Shown: in pieces, positions 43,773 to 53,361 of the stretch
Layout of the letters: every line of letters starts with the position of its first letter
How positions within the stretch are numbered: the stretch's first letter is position 1
Source: Thermoflexus sp.
Lineage (GTDB): Bacteria > Chloroflexota > Anaerolineae > Aggregatilineales > Aggregatilineaceae
Reading direction: 5' to 3'
Length of the DNA: 64,000 bases
NCBI GenBank assembly: GCA_020724465.1
Contig: DYGX01000008.1
Coordinates: 177,180-241,179, forward strand
Made by a program: the position numbers and the translations under genes
The notes under the pieces: model-generated
The model's database searches: none
The model's input: the letters and a program-made list of their open reading frames with translations, nothing else
Told to the model about the DNA's origin: nothing

Positions 43773-44858
43773 TTAAATCGCGAAACGCACCACGATCATA
43801 TCGCCGTCGCGCACGACGTAGTCGCGCCCTTCCAGGCGCATCTTGCCGCGCGCTTTGGCCTCGGCCACGCTGGCGCCCGCGGCCATGAAATCTTCGAAGG
43901 CGATCACTTCGGCACGGATGAAGCCGCGCGCCAGATCGCTGTGGATCGTCCCCGCCGCGTCGACCGCGGTGCCGCCTTTGCGCAGCGGCCAGGCGCGCAC
44001 CTCGTCCTCGCCATAGGTCAGAAAGGAGATGATGTCCAGCAGCTCGTAAGAGAGGTGGATCACCCGGTCGCGGCTTGGCTCGGCGATGGCGTATTCTTCC
44101 AGGAACAGCGCCACATCCTCAGGATTGTCCAGCTGCGCGATCTCGGCTTCGAGCCGTCCCTGGAGCGACAGCATCAGCGTCTTGCGGTGATCGTAGTCCA
44201 GCCCGGCGGCGGGGTCCTCACCCGCCTCGCCGGTGTTGAAGACCACCAGCACCGGCTTGAGCGTCAACAGGCCGTAGCCGCGCAAGCTTTTCAGCTCGGC
44301 GGGCGTCAGGTCCAGGTCGCGCAGAGGGCGCTCGTCGCTCAGGTGCGCGTGCAGCCGCTCCATCAGGGCGGTCTCGGCGGCGTGCTGCTGCTTGTTGTCG
44401 ATCTTGCCTTTCTTGCGCTCTTCTTCCAGCCGCGCCAGCCGGTTCTCGACCGCGATCAGATCGAGCAGCAGAAACTCGTTGTCGATGATCTCCAGATCAC
44501 GCCGGGGATCGACCGTGTCGTAGGGGTGCGGGACCGCGTCGTCGGCGAACGCGCGCACCACATGCACAAAGCCGTCGACCTGCTGCAGCTCGTTGCGCAT
44601 CGGGCCGCTCAGCCCGCCCTCGCCGATGCCCTTGTCCAGCCCGCCGATGTCCGTGTACTGGACGGTGGCATAGGTCGTCTTCTTGGGTTTGAAGACCTCG
44701 CTCAGCTTGTCCACGCGCGCGTCCGGCACATTGACGACCGCGGTATGGACCTCAAGCTGGCCGGACGAGAACGGCTCGGTCGGATAGCTGCTTCCGGTAA
44801 GTGCGTTGAAAACCGTGGTTTTGCCGCTGTTGGGCAGGCCGATGATCCCCAGACGCAT
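43773..44858 (-). CDS. ychF: ribosome-binding ATPase/GTPase YchF
   Basis: 361 residues. OBG-family P-loop GLPNSGKTTVFNAL at residues 6-19, G2/G3 region YTDIGGLDKG, the atypical G4 VVFNTGE (in place of NKxD, as expected for the ATP-preferring YchF), coiled-coil insertion and the C-terminal TGS domain EVIAFEDFMAAGASVAEAKARGKMRLEGRDYVVRDGDMIVVRF. Full length and intact. Universal translation-associated protein. The start at the ATG 44858 is in the expected place. Confidence 0.95.
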   Translation of the reverse strand: MRLGIIGLPNSGKTTVFNALTGSSYPTEPFSSGQLEVHTAVVNVPDARVDKLSEVFKPKKTTYATVQYTDIGGLDKGIGEGGLSGPMRNELQQVDGFVHVVRAFADDAVPHPYDTVDPRRDLEIIDNEFLLLDLIAVENRLARLEEERKKGKIDNKQQHAAETALMERLHAHLSDERPLRDLDLTPAELKSLRGYGLLTLKPVLVVFNTGEAGEDPAAGLDYDHRKTLMLSLQGRLEAEIAQLDNPEDVALFLEEYAIAEPSRDRVIHLSYELLDIISFLTYGEDEVRAWPLRKGGTAVDAAGTIHSDLARGFIRAEVIAFEDFMAAGASVAEAKARGKMRLEGRDYVVRDGDMIVVRFAI

Positions 44859-45069
44859 CGCTGCTTGTCCTCGTGTGTGGCCGCACTCCACGGCTCAGTA
44901 TAGCGCCCGCGATCGGTTTGGTCGAGGCCGGAATCGGCCCGGCGATCGGACGTCAGGCGGGCGCGGGGCGCGCGCAGTGGCAGACCCCAGCAGCCGGGCT
45001 TATAATGGCTTCGCTTTGTACGGGGGGAACCCCTGTGCCGCTGCAAATGACACGATAAGGAATACCGGT

Positions 45070-46386
45070 ATGACCGACTACAAAACTCAGCTTCTCGACC
45101 GCTTCAACCGCCGCGAGGCCAAAGTCGGCATCGTCGGCATGGGCTACGTGGGCCTGCCGCTGGCGGTGGAGTTTGCGCGTGTGGGCTACCACGTGATCGG
45201 TCTCGACGTCAACGCCGAGAAGGTCAGCCAGTTGAACGCCGGAAGCAGCTACATCCCCGACGTACCGACCGACGAGCTGCGCCCGCTGGTGGAATCCGGC
45301 CATCTGCGCGCGACGACCAGCTACGACGACCTGCGCGACTGCGACGCGATCTCGATCTGCGTGCCGACGCCGCTGCGCAAAACCAAAGACCCGGATATGA
45401 GCTACGTGCTGGCCGCCGCCGATGCCGTGGCGCAGGTCTGCCATCCGGGGCTGCTGGTGGTGCTGGAGAGCACCACCTACCCCGGCACGACCGAGGAGAT
45501 CATCGTCCCGCGCCTGATGAGCAACGGCCTGGAAGTGGGCAATAACGTCTTCGTCGCGTTCTCGCCAGAGCGTGTGGACCCCGGCAATCAGGTTTACGGC
45601 GTGCGCAACACGCCCAAAGTCGTCGGCGGCGTGACCCCGGCCTGCGTCGAGGTCGTCACGGCGCTGTACGAGCCGGCGGTCGAGCGGGTGGTGCCGGTCA
45701 GCTCCACCGCGGCGGCAGAGATGGTCAAGCTGCTGGAAAACACCTTCCGCGCGGTCAACATCGGCCTGGTGAACGAGATGGCGATCATGTGCCGCCGGCT
45801 GGGCGTGGACGTATGGGAAGTGATCGAGGCGGCCAGCAGCAAGCCGTTCGGCTTCATGCCGTTCTATCCCGGCCCCGGCCTGGGCGGGCATTGTATCCCC
45901 ATCGATCCGCATTACCTGAGCTGGCGGCTGCGCGCGCTCAATTACAACGCGCGCTTCATCGAGCTGGCCAGCGAGATCAACACCCAGATGCCCTATTTCG
46001 TCATCGAGCTGGTGATGAACGCGCTCAACGAGGATGGCAAGGCGTTGCGCGGCTCCAAGGTCGGCGTGCTGGGCATGGCCTACAAGCGCGACATCGACGA
46101 CGTGCGCGAATCGCCGGCGCTGGACGTCTACCATCTGCTCGAGGAGAAAGGGGCCGAGGTCAGCTTCAGCGATCCGCACGTGCCGCGCGTGCGCCTGCCC
46201 GGCGACCGCGTCGCGCACAGCCAGCCGCTCACCGCCGACTGGCTGGCCGCTCAGGATGCCGTCGTGATCGTGACCGATCACCGCGCGTTCGACTATGACT
46301 TTATCTTGGAGCACGCGCGGCTGGTGGTCGATACGCGCAACGCGACCAAGGGCCACTCCGGGCGCGCGCGCGTCGTGCGGCTGTAA
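45070..46386 (+). CDS. UDP-sugar 6-dehydrogenase (UDP-GlcNAc/Glc type, WbpA/Ugd)
   Basis: 438 residues. Rossmann start VGIVGMGYVGLPLAVEFARVGYHVIGLDV, catalytic Cys in GPGLGGHCIPIDPHYLSW, NTFRAVNIGLVNEMA, and C-terminal VGVLGMAYKRDIDDVRESP. This GGHCIPIDP context is typical of the WbpA/WecC group (UDP-HexNAc 6-dehydrogenase), which oxidises C6 in two steps to a uronic acid. Makes the acid sugar for the plus-strand cluster. AAGGA lies 8 nt before the ATG and a TATAAT lies at 45001-45006. A longer upstream frame overlaps ychF and is not used. Confidence 0.93.
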   Translation: MTDYKTQLLDRFNRREAKVGIVGMGYVGLPLAVEFARVGYHVIGLDVNAEKVSQLNAGSSYIPDVPTDELRPLVESGHLRATTSYDDLRDCDAISICVPTPLRKTKDPDMSYVLAAADAVAQVCHPGLLVVLESTTYPGTTEEIIVPRLMSNGLEVGNNVFVAFSPERVDPGNQVYGVRNTPKVVGGVTPACVEVVTALYEPAVERVVPVSSTAAAEMVKLLENTFRAVNIGLVNEMAIMCRRLGVDVWEVIEAASSKPFGFMPFYPGPGLGGHCIPIDPHYLSWRLRALNYNARFIELASEINTQMPYFVIELVMNALNEDGKALRGSKVGVLGMAYKRDIDDVRESPALDVYHLLEEKGAEVSFSDPHVPRVRLPGDRVAHSQPLTADWLAAQDAVVIVTDHRAFDYDFILEHARLVVDTRNATKGHSGRARVVRL

Positions 46387-46388
46387 CT

Positions 46389-47522
46389 ATGCGACTGTTC
46401 GTGGCGTCGGGCATCTTCCATCCAGAACCGGGCGGCCCGGCCACATATCTTTTCTGTCTGCTGCCCGAGCTTCAAGCACGCGGGCATGAGGTTCGCTTGC
46501 TCACCTTTGGGGATGTGCCGGTCGAGGGCTATCCGTACCCGGTCCGGCGCATCCCTCGCCGTTTTCTACCGCTGCGCTTCGCGGATTACGCCCGCGCTGC
46601 TCGCTCGCTCGCCCGGTGGAGCGATCTTATCTTCATCAACAGCCTCGGTCTGCCGCTAGTCGGCCTGCCACCACGCCCGCGCGTGCTGAAAATCGTCGGC
46701 GATCTAGCGTGGGAGCGTGCAGTCAATCGCGGGTGGATCCCGCCCACCGAGGACATCGACGCCTTCCAGACGCGGCGCTATGCGCGGCGGGTGATGCTGC
46801 TCAAGCGCCAGCGGTTGCGAGAAGTACGCCGGGCGGATGCGGTGATCGTGCCGAGCGAGTACCTGCGGCGAATGGTCATCAGTTGGGGCGCGCCGCCGGA
46901 GCGAGTAACGGTGATCGCCAATGCGCTCGCGCCAGATACCGCCGCCAGCGCCCGCCCGCAAGACGACGCGCGCGCGGAGCTTGGTCTGCCGTCAGGCCCG
47001 CTGCTGCTGACCGTCGCGCGGCTGACCGCGTGGAAAGGGATTGATCATCTGCTGCATGCGCTGGCTCGTATGCCAGACGTGCGCCTACTGATCGCCGGGG
47101 ACGGGCCGGAAGAAGCGCGGCTCCGTGCGCTGGCCGATTCGCTACGTTTGGGGCAGCGCGCGCAATTCCTGGGCCGCGTGGATCGCGGGAAGCTCGCCGT
47201 CTACTTCCGCGCCGCCGACTACACCGCGCTGTATTCGGGCTATGAAGGGCTGCCGCACGTCCTGCTTGAGTCGCTGCACAGCGGCACACCGGTTATCGCC
47301 AGCGACAAGGGCGGCAATCCTGAGGTCGTGCGCCACAATCAGAACGGGCTGCTCGTGCCCTACCCGGACGAAGATGCGCTCGTCGCCGCGCTTGAGACGG
47401 CATTCTCCGGCGACACGCGTGCTCGTCTGGCCGCCGGAACCGCTACTGGATTGGAGCGATTCCGCTGGGATGCGATGGTCGAACAGACGGCAGCATTGTT
47501 GGAGAAAGTGGGCGCAGGGTGA
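46389..47522 (+). CDS. family 4 glycosyltransferase
   Basis: 377 residues. MRLFVASGIFHPEPGGPATYLFCLLPELQARGHEV with the acceptor-side G-G-P loop, then LLTVARLTAWKGIDHLLHALARM and LYSGYEGLPHVLLESLHSGTPVIASDKGGNPEVV (donor-side E-x7-E). The expected retaining GT-B transferase. It starts 2 nt after the dehydrogenase stop and its own stop TGA overlaps the next ATG. Confidence 0.92.
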   Translation: MRLFVASGIFHPEPGGPATYLFCLLPELQARGHEVRLLTFGDVPVEGYPYPVRRIPRRFLPLRFADYARAARSLARWSDLIFINSLGLPLVGLPPRPRVLKIVGDLAWERAVNRGWIPPTEDIDAFQTRRYARRVMLLKRQRLREVRRADAVIVPSEYLRRMVISWGAPPERVTVIANALAPDTAASARPQDDARAELGLPSGPLLLTVARLTAWKGIDHLLHALARMPDVRLLIAGDGPEEARLRALADSLRLGQRAQFLGRVDRGKLAVYFRAADYTALYSGYEGLPHVLLESLHSGTPVIASDKGGNPEVVRHNQNGLLVPYPDEDALVAALETAFSGDTRARLAAGTATGLERFRWDAMVEQTAALLEKVGAG

Positions 47523-48679
47523 TGCACCTCTTGATGATCAGCCTCGACAACAGCCTGCTTGGCGACCCGCACGGCAACACTGTCACACGGCACATCGAAT
47601 ACGCCGAGCGCGTCGGGCACATCTCGGTGATCGTCTACACCCCCGCGTCTGCTCCAAAGAGCGTCACGCGCCTTTCTGAGCGGCTGGTCGTCTATCCCAC
47701 CAACGTCCGCACGCCGTACCTGTTCCCCTGGGCAGCGTATCGGCTCGGCGTGCGCATCCACCGCCAGCAGCCCGCCGACCTGATCACCACGCAGGACCCG
47801 TTCGCCACCGGGCTGATCGGGCTGTGGCTCAAGTGGCGGCTGCGTCTGCCGCTTAACGTGCAGAATCACAGCACGTTCTTCAATAACCACGCCTGGATCG
47901 CAGAGCGCCCGGTCCGCAACCGCGCGCTGCACGCCATCGGGAAATTTGTTGTCAAGCGCGCGGACACGCACCGCGTGCTGACCGAGGGCGAGAAGCGCCA
48001 TTATCTGGCGATGGGCATCCCCGCCGACCGTGTGATCGTCCTGCCGACCCCAACGCACGTCGAGATGTTCGCCGTGCCGCAGTCCCCGGAGCGGCTCGCC
48101 GCGCTGCGCGCGTCGCTCGGCCTGGCACCGGATGCGCCCGTGATCCTGTGGGTGGGGCTGCCCGCGCGGCATAAAAACGTCGAGCTGCTGCTCGCAGCGT
48201 ACCAACTTGTGAAGCAGGCGCATCCGGCGGCGCGGCTGGTGATGGTGGGCGATTTCAGCAGGCGGCCTGAGTTCGTGCAGGCAGCGCGTGCGGAAGGGGT
48301 GATCTTCCCTGGCCGCGTGGCGCACGACGATCTACCCGCGTATTACCAGATGGCGAGCGTCTACGCGCACAGCTCCCGCTACGAGGGGTTTGGAAAGGTA
48401 CTTGTCGAGGCATTAGCTGCCGGGACACCCGTCGTCAGCACGGATGGCGACGGCCCGCGTGACGTCGTGCGCGAGGGTGAGACGGGCCTGCTGACTGCTC
48501 ACACGCCCGAGGCGCTTGCCGCCGCGATCGGAGCGCTGCTAACCGATCCGGCGCGGGCGCGGGCGATGGGCGCGACGGGCCAGGCCGATGTGCTGGCGCG
48601 CTTCGACTACGCGCGCCAGCTCGACGCCGTGGCGGAGACGTTCGCGCAGACGCTGCGAATCGCACGCCAGAGGGACTGA
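47522..48679 (+). CDS. family 4 glycosyltransferase
   Basis: 385 residues. HLLMISLDNSLLGDPHGNTVTRHIEYAER, then donor domain ILWVGLPARHKNVELLLAAYQLVKQ and YAHSSRYEGFGKVLVEALAAGTPVVSTDGDGPRDVV. Start shares the A of the previous TGA (TGATG). LKWRLRLPLNVQNHSTFFNNHAWIAERP is a distinctive acceptor-side stretch, but the acceptor is unknown. Confidence 0.9.
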   Translation: MHLLMISLDNSLLGDPHGNTVTRHIEYAERVGHISVIVYTPASAPKSVTRLSERLVVYPTNVRTPYLFPWAAYRLGVRIHRQQPADLITTQDPFATGLIGLWLKWRLRLPLNVQNHSTFFNNHAWIAERPVRNRALHAIGKFVVKRADTHRVLTEGEKRHYLAMGIPADRVIVLPTPTHVEMFAVPQSPERLAALRASLGLAPDAPVILWVGLPARHKNVELLLAAYQLVKQAHPAARLVMVGDFSRRPEFVQAARAEGVIFPGRVAHDDLPAYYQMASVYAHSSRYEGFGKVLVEALAAGTPVVSTDGDGPRDVVREGETGLLTAHTPEALAAAIGALLTDPARARAMGATGQADVLARFDYARQLDAVAETFAQTLRIARQRD

Positions 48680-49743
48680 TGCGCTGGTTGCTGCTGACCC
48701 GCAAGCTCGATCCCACTGACGACCGGACCGGCTTCATGCTGCGCTGGGTCGAAGCGCTGGCCGCCCGGCTGGATCGCCTGGACGTGATCTGCCAGGAACA
48801 GCGCACCACCGATCTGCCGCCGAACGTGCGCGCCTTCAGCCTGGGCAAAGAGCGCGGCGCGGGCCGGGCGGCGCAGGCCCTCGCGCTGACACGCCACCTG
48901 CGCGCGCTGGTCCCCCAGGCGGACGGCGTCTTCTGTCACATGATCGCGCGTTATGCGCTCTTCGCCGCGCCGTGGGCGCGCATGCATCGCAAGCCGCTGC
49001 TGCTGTGGTACACCCATCGCCAGACCAGCGCGGAGCTGCGGCTGGCGACCGCGCTCGCCTCGCATGTGCTGACCGCCGCGCCGGGCAGCTTCCCGCTGCG
49101 CACGCCGAAGGTGCGCGTCATGGGGCACGGCATCGACGCGGCGCAATTCCCGCCGCCGCAGCCGGAAGAATCCCCGCCGGAGATCGTGATGATCGGGCGG
49201 CTGTCACGTATCAAGCGGCAGGACTGGCTGCTGCGCGCCGCCTCACTGGTCGCGGCAGAAGCAGGCGCCCCGCCGTTCCGCGTGCGGTTGATCGGCGGGC
49301 CGGTCGAGCACGAGCCGGACTATCCGGCTATGCTGCGGGCGCTGGCAGAGTCGCTCGATCCGCTGCCGGTCGAGTTCGCCGGGCCGCTGCCGCACCGCGA
49401 GGCGCTCGCCGCGCTGGGCCGGAGCGCGATCGCAGTCAACCTCAGCCCGCCGGGCCTATTCGACAAGGCCGCGCTGGAGCCGATGCTCGCCGGTAAGCCA
49501 ACCATCGTGACCAATCCCGACTTTCTGCCCTTGCTGGGCGAGCACGTCGATGCGCTCTTTCTGCCCGACAACGCGGGCGACGACGCACTGGCCGGGCGTC
49601 TGGCGGCGCTGCTGGCGCTGTCGCCGGACGAGCGCGCGGCGATCGGGGCGGACCTGCGCGCGCGGGCGCTGGCGGCGCACTCGCTCGACGGGCTGATGGA
49701 TCGCATCGTGGCGCTGATGCGCCAGGCAGCGGGCCATGCCTGA
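48679..49743 (+). CDS. family 4-like glycosyltransferase
   Basis: 354 residues. MRWLLLTRKLDPTDDRTGFMLRWVEALAARLD at the acceptor side, LWYTHRQTSAELRLATALASHVLTAAPGSFPL, IVMIGRLSRIKRQDWLLRAA and LSPPGLFDKAALEPMLAGKPTIVTNPDFLPLLGE at the donor side. The donor motif is less canonical (DKAALEPMLAG), so the sugar is uncertain. TGATG coupling to the previous gene. Confidence 0.82.
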   Translation: MRWLLLTRKLDPTDDRTGFMLRWVEALAARLDRLDVICQEQRTTDLPPNVRAFSLGKERGAGRAAQALALTRHLRALVPQADGVFCHMIARYALFAAPWARMHRKPLLLWYTHRQTSAELRLATALASHVLTAAPGSFPLRTPKVRVMGHGIDAAQFPPPQPEESPPEIVMIGRLSRIKRQDWLLRAASLVAAEAGAPPFRVRLIGGPVEHEPDYPAMLRALAESLDPLPVEFAGPLPHREALAALGRSAIAVNLSPPGLFDKAALEPMLAGKPTIVTNPDFLPLLGEHVDALFLPDNAGDDALAGRLAALLALSPDERAAIGADLRARALAAHSLDGLMDRIVALMRQAAGHA

Positions 49744-50917
49744 TCTGATCTACGTCGCCAACAACCGCCTGCCGACCGAGAAGGCGCACGGCCTGCAGAT
49801 CGCGCAGATGTGTGAGGCGCTCGCGCAGGCGGGCTACACGGTGACGCTGGTCGCGCCACGCCGCGTCAACACCGCCGAGCTGCGCGCCGCCGGGTCGCTG
49901 TGGGATCATTACGGCGTCGAGCGGGTGTTTGCCTTCCGCCGCCTGCTGGTGATCGACCTGTTCCCGCTCATCCCGCGCTGGCGGATCGCGTTCATCGTGC
50001 AGACGGTCACCTTCGCGCTGGCGCTCGCGCTGTGGCTGATCCGCCGCCGGGCGGACGTGTTCTACACGCGCGATCTGTTCCTGGCGGCCTGGCTGGCGCT
50101 GATCCGCCCGCGCACCGCGCTCGTCTACGAGGCGCACGCATTGCACCGCTCCCGCCTGGGCCGCGCGCTCGAGCGCTTCGTCATGCGGCGTGCGCGGGTC
50201 GTCGCGCTGACCGGTCACCTGGCGGACGCGCTGCGCGCGCAGGGCGCGCATCGCGTCCTGGTCGAGCATGACGGGTTCCGCGCCGCTCGCTTCGCGAATC
50301 TGCCATCCCGCGACGAGGCCCGCGCCGCGCTGGAAATCGCGCCGGATGCGTTCGTCGTCGGGTACGTCGGGCGGCTGCATACGATGGGCATGCCGAAGGG
50401 GCTGGATACGCTGGTGGACGCGATCGCGCTGGCGGTGCAGCGTGGCGCGGCGGTCGATCTGCTGCTGGTGGGCGGGCCGGACGAGGGCGTCCGCGCAGTG
50501 CGCGCCCAATGGGCGACGTGCGGCCTGCTGGTGGAGCGCCTGCACGCGGTCGGGCAGGTCTCCCCGGCAGACGTGCCGCGCTGCCTGGCCGCGCTCGACG
50601 TGGGCGTGCTGCCGTTGCCGTGGACGGAACACTTCGCCTACTTCGCCTCGGCGATCAAGCTGTTCGAGTATCTGGCGGCGGGCTGCGCGGTGATCGCCAG
50701 CGACCTGCCGAGCACCGCCGAAGTCGTGCGCGACGGTGAAAGCGCGCTGCTTGTCCCGCCGGGCGACGCCGAAGCCCTGGCCGGGGCGATCACTCGCCTG
50801 CACGACGACCCGGCGCTGCGGCAGCGGTTGAGCGAGGCGGCGCGCGCCCTCTCGACCAGGTACACCTGGCAGGCGCGGGCGGAGCGCATTCGCGCTTTCG
50901 TGGAAGGGGAGGGCTGA
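49736..50917 (+). CDS. family 4 glycosyltransferase
   Basis: 393 residues. DLIYVANNRLPTEKAHGLQIAQMCEALAQAGYTVTLVAP is the acceptor-domain opening often seen in eps/cps GT4 enzymes (NRLPTEKAHG). It has a membrane-associating hydrophobic stretch (IVQTVTFALALALWLI), then GYVGRLHTMGMPKGLDTLVDAI and SAIKLFEYLAAGCAVIASDLPSTAEVV. It overlaps the preceding gene by 8 nt (ATGCCTGA). Confidence 0.9.
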   Translation: MPDLIYVANNRLPTEKAHGLQIAQMCEALAQAGYTVTLVAPRRVNTAELRAAGSLWDHYGVERVFAFRRLLVIDLFPLIPRWRIAFIVQTVTFALALALWLIRRRADVFYTRDLFLAAWLALIRPRTALVYEAHALHRSRLGRALERFVMRRARVVALTGHLADALRAQGAHRVLVEHDGFRAARFANLPSRDEARAALEIAPDAFVVGYVGRLHTMGMPKGLDTLVDAIALAVQRGAAVDLLLVGGPDEGVRAVRAQWATCGLLVERLHAVGQVSPADVPRCLAALDVGVLPLPWTEHFAYFASAIKLFEYLAAGCAVIASDLPSTAEVVRDGESALLVPPGDAEALAGAITRLHDDPALRQRLSEAARALSTRYTWQARAERIRAFVEGEG

Positions 50918-52020
50918 TGCGCGTCGCGTTCCTGGCGCCCGATCTCGCGCCGCTCTACGGCTGGGCGCGCTACGCGCTCGATCTGGGGCGGGGCCTGCGC
51001 GCGCACGGCGTCGAGGTCGTCGCCCTGGCGCAGGCCGGTGGCACGGTCGATCCGTCGCTGGATGCGCGGCGCGTCGAGCGCGTCCTGCCCCGGCTGGTCC
51101 CGGCGCAGCGCGGGTTTCTGATCCGCTCGCTGCTGGCCGTGCCGCGCGTGCGCCGGGCGATGGCAGGCTGCGATGTGGTGCATGTGATCGCCGAGCCATA
51201 CGCGCCCCTGGGACTGTGGAGCGCCGGAGCGCGCCCGCTCGTGATCACGGCGCACGGCACGTTCGTGCCCAGGACGGTCGCGCGGCCCCTGGCCGGCTGG
51301 CTCTACCGGCGCGCCTACCGCCGCGCCCGCCTGATCGCCGTCAGCGACTACACAGCCGGGCGCGTGCGCGCCGCGCTGCCCAGCGCCGATCCGGTCGTGA
51401 TCCGCAACGGCGTGGATTTCGCGCGCTTCCAGGCGCCGCAGCCCGACCCGGGCAAGCAGGGGCCAACCGTGCTGGCCTCGGGCGGGGTCAAGGCGCGCAA
51501 GGGGACACTGCTGCTGGTCGAAGCCTTCGCCCAGATGCACGCGCAGCTTCCTGAGGCGCGGCTGGTGGTCACCGGCGCGGCGGAACCGGACTATCAGGCG
51601 CGCGTCGAGGCGCTGATCGCGCAACACGGGCTGGGCGACGCGGTCCGGCTGGCGGGTATGATCCCCGAAGCCGAGTTGCTCGCCTGGTACCAGCACGCCG
51701 ACGTCTTCGCGCTGCCCGCGCTGAACATCGGCGGCAAGTTCGAGGGTTTCGGGCTGGTCTTCCTCGAGGCGAACGCTGCCGGGCTGCCGGTGATCGGCAC
51801 GCGCGGCAGCGGCGTCGAAGAGGCGATCCGCGACGGCGAGACCGGGCTGCTGGTGCCGCAGAACGATCCGGATGCGCTGGCCGGGGCGATCCTGCGCCTG
51901 CTGCGCGACTCCGCCCTGCGCGCGCGGCTGGGCGAGGCCGGGCGCGCCTACGCCCGCAGCCAGGACTGGCACGCGATCGCGGCGCGCGTGCGCGAGGTCT
52001 ACGCCGGGCTGCTCACCTGA
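50917..52020 (+). CDS. family 4 glycosyltransferase
   Basis: 367 residues. APDLAPLYGWARYALDLGRGLRAHGVEVV, TAHGTFVPRTVARPLAGWLYRRAYRRARLIAVSDYTAGR, VLASGGVKARKGTLLLVEAF and GKFEGFGLVFLEANAAGLPVIGTRGSGVEEAI with the EX7E residues. Overlap TGATG. All canonical. Confidence 0.92.
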   Translation: MRVAFLAPDLAPLYGWARYALDLGRGLRAHGVEVVALAQAGGTVDPSLDARRVERVLPRLVPAQRGFLIRSLLAVPRVRRAMAGCDVVHVIAEPYAPLGLWSAGARPLVITAHGTFVPRTVARPLAGWLYRRAYRRARLIAVSDYTAGRVRAALPSADPVVIRNGVDFARFQAPQPDPGKQGPTVLASGGVKARKGTLLLVEAFAQMHAQLPEARLVVTGAAEPDYQARVEALIAQHGLGDAVRLAGMIPEAELLAWYQHADVFALPALNIGGKFEGFGLVFLEANAAGLPVIGTRGSGVEEAIRDGETGLLVPQNDPDALAGAILRLLRDSALRARLGEAGRAYARSQDWHAIAARVREVYAGLLT

Positions 52021-52095
52021 CACCGCCCCCCAGTTATGATATGCTTGAAGCCGCACGGCTTTGGTGCTTGCACACGCAGGATTCGCCTTCTATCC

Positions 52096-53361
52096 ATGCA
52101 CATTGTGATTCTGCACGACACGCTGCCCCCCGACGAGCAGGACGATGCCGCCGCTGTGTGGCAGCTCGGTCAGGGGCTGATCGCCGCCGGGCAACGCGTC
52201 ACGTTTGTGACCAGCACGCCCGGCCCGGCCCGTGTCGAGAATCGCGGGGGGATCGCGGTCCACCTGCTGCATTCGCGCTATGCGACGCGCTGGGCCGCCT
52301 GGTACGGCCTGTTTAACCCGCAGACGGTGCTACCGCTCACCCGCACGCTGCGCCGGCTCAAGCCGGATATTGTCCACGCGCACGATGTGCACACGCATCT
52401 GAGCTATCACAGCATCGTGATCGGGCGGCGGGCAGGCGCGGGGACGGTCTTCACCTCGCGCGATACCCTGCTGTTTACGTACGGTCCGCTGACGCGCCCG
52501 CTGGCGCGGGCAGCGCAGGGCTGCTCGGACTGGGACTATCGCATCCCGCTCGGCCACAACGTGCGGCAAGCCGGCCTGCGCTGGAACCCCACCCGCAACC
52601 TCTCCATTCGCCACACCATGCGCTACTACACCCATGTGCGGATCGCGGTCAGCGCGGCGCACCGGCAGGCGCTGGCCGCCAACCGCTTTCCCCCTTTCGA
52701 GGTAATCTACGACGGGATCGACCCGGATGCCGTTCCGCTGCCCGCCGCGCTCGACGCGCTGCGCCAGCGCCTGCGCCTGGGCAGCCGGCCCGTGATCCTG
52801 CTCGCGGGCGGGCCGCACGCCGACAGCCGGTTGGACGGCGAGCCACACATGCTGGCTGCGCTGCGCCGGGTGCGCCGGCGCGTGCCGGATGCCGCGCTGT
52901 GGATCTGGGGCGCGGACGAGGAGCGTATCGAACGCCTGCGCCGCGATCATCCAGACCTGGCGGACGCGCTGATCCTGCCGGGGCACGGCGCCGAAGGCGT
53001 TCCCCGCGCGACGGCCTGCGCGCTGGCCGATGTGCTGGCGTTCCCGGCGGCGGCGTTCGTCCCGTTTCCGCGCGTCGTGCTCGAGGCGATGGCGGCGGGC
53101 AGGGCGCCGGTGGTGTCGTGTTTCGGGGGCGCACCCGAAGCGGTGAGCGACGGGGAAAGCGGGTTCGCCGTCCATCCCCACGACGTGGACGCGCTGGCCG
53201 ACCGGATCGCCCGGCTGCTGGCCGACGCCGATCTGCGCCACCGCATGGGCGAGGCTGCCCGGCACCGCGTGCAGATGATGTTTAGCCTGGAGCGGCATAC
53301 CGCGGCCATGCTGGATGCCTACGAGCGCGCCTATGCGCGCCGAAAGGGCGCAGCACCGTGA
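52096..53361 (+). CDS. family 4 glycosyltransferase
   Basis: 421 residues. MHIVILHDTLPPDEQDDAAAVWQLGQGLIAAGQRVTFVTSTP, HAHDVHTHLSYHSIVIGRRAGAGTVFTSRDTLLF, then FPAAAFVPFPRVVLEAMAAGRAPVVSCFGGAPEAV as donor site. The 75-nt gap before it is the largest within the cluster and carries a possible -10 (TATGAT at 52035), so an internal promoter may act here. Upstream extension to 52036 has no family match. Confidence 0.88.
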   Translation: MHIVILHDTLPPDEQDDAAAVWQLGQGLIAAGQRVTFVTSTPGPARVENRGGIAVHLLHSRYATRWAAWYGLFNPQTVLPLTRTLRRLKPDIVHAHDVHTHLSYHSIVIGRRAGAGTVFTSRDTLLFTYGPLTRPLARAAQGCSDWDYRIPLGHNVRQAGLRWNPTRNLSIRHTMRYYTHVRIAVSAAHRQALAANRFPPFEVIYDGIDPDAVPLPAALDALRQRLRLGSRPVILLAGGPHADSRLDGEPHMLAALRRVRRRVPDAALWIWGADEERIERLRRDHPDLADALILPGHGAEGVPRATACALADVLAFPAAAFVPFPRVVLEAMAAGRAPVVSCFGGAPEAVSDGESGFAVHPHDVDALADRIARLLADADLRHRMGEAARHRVQMMFSLERHTAAMLDAYERAYARRKGAAP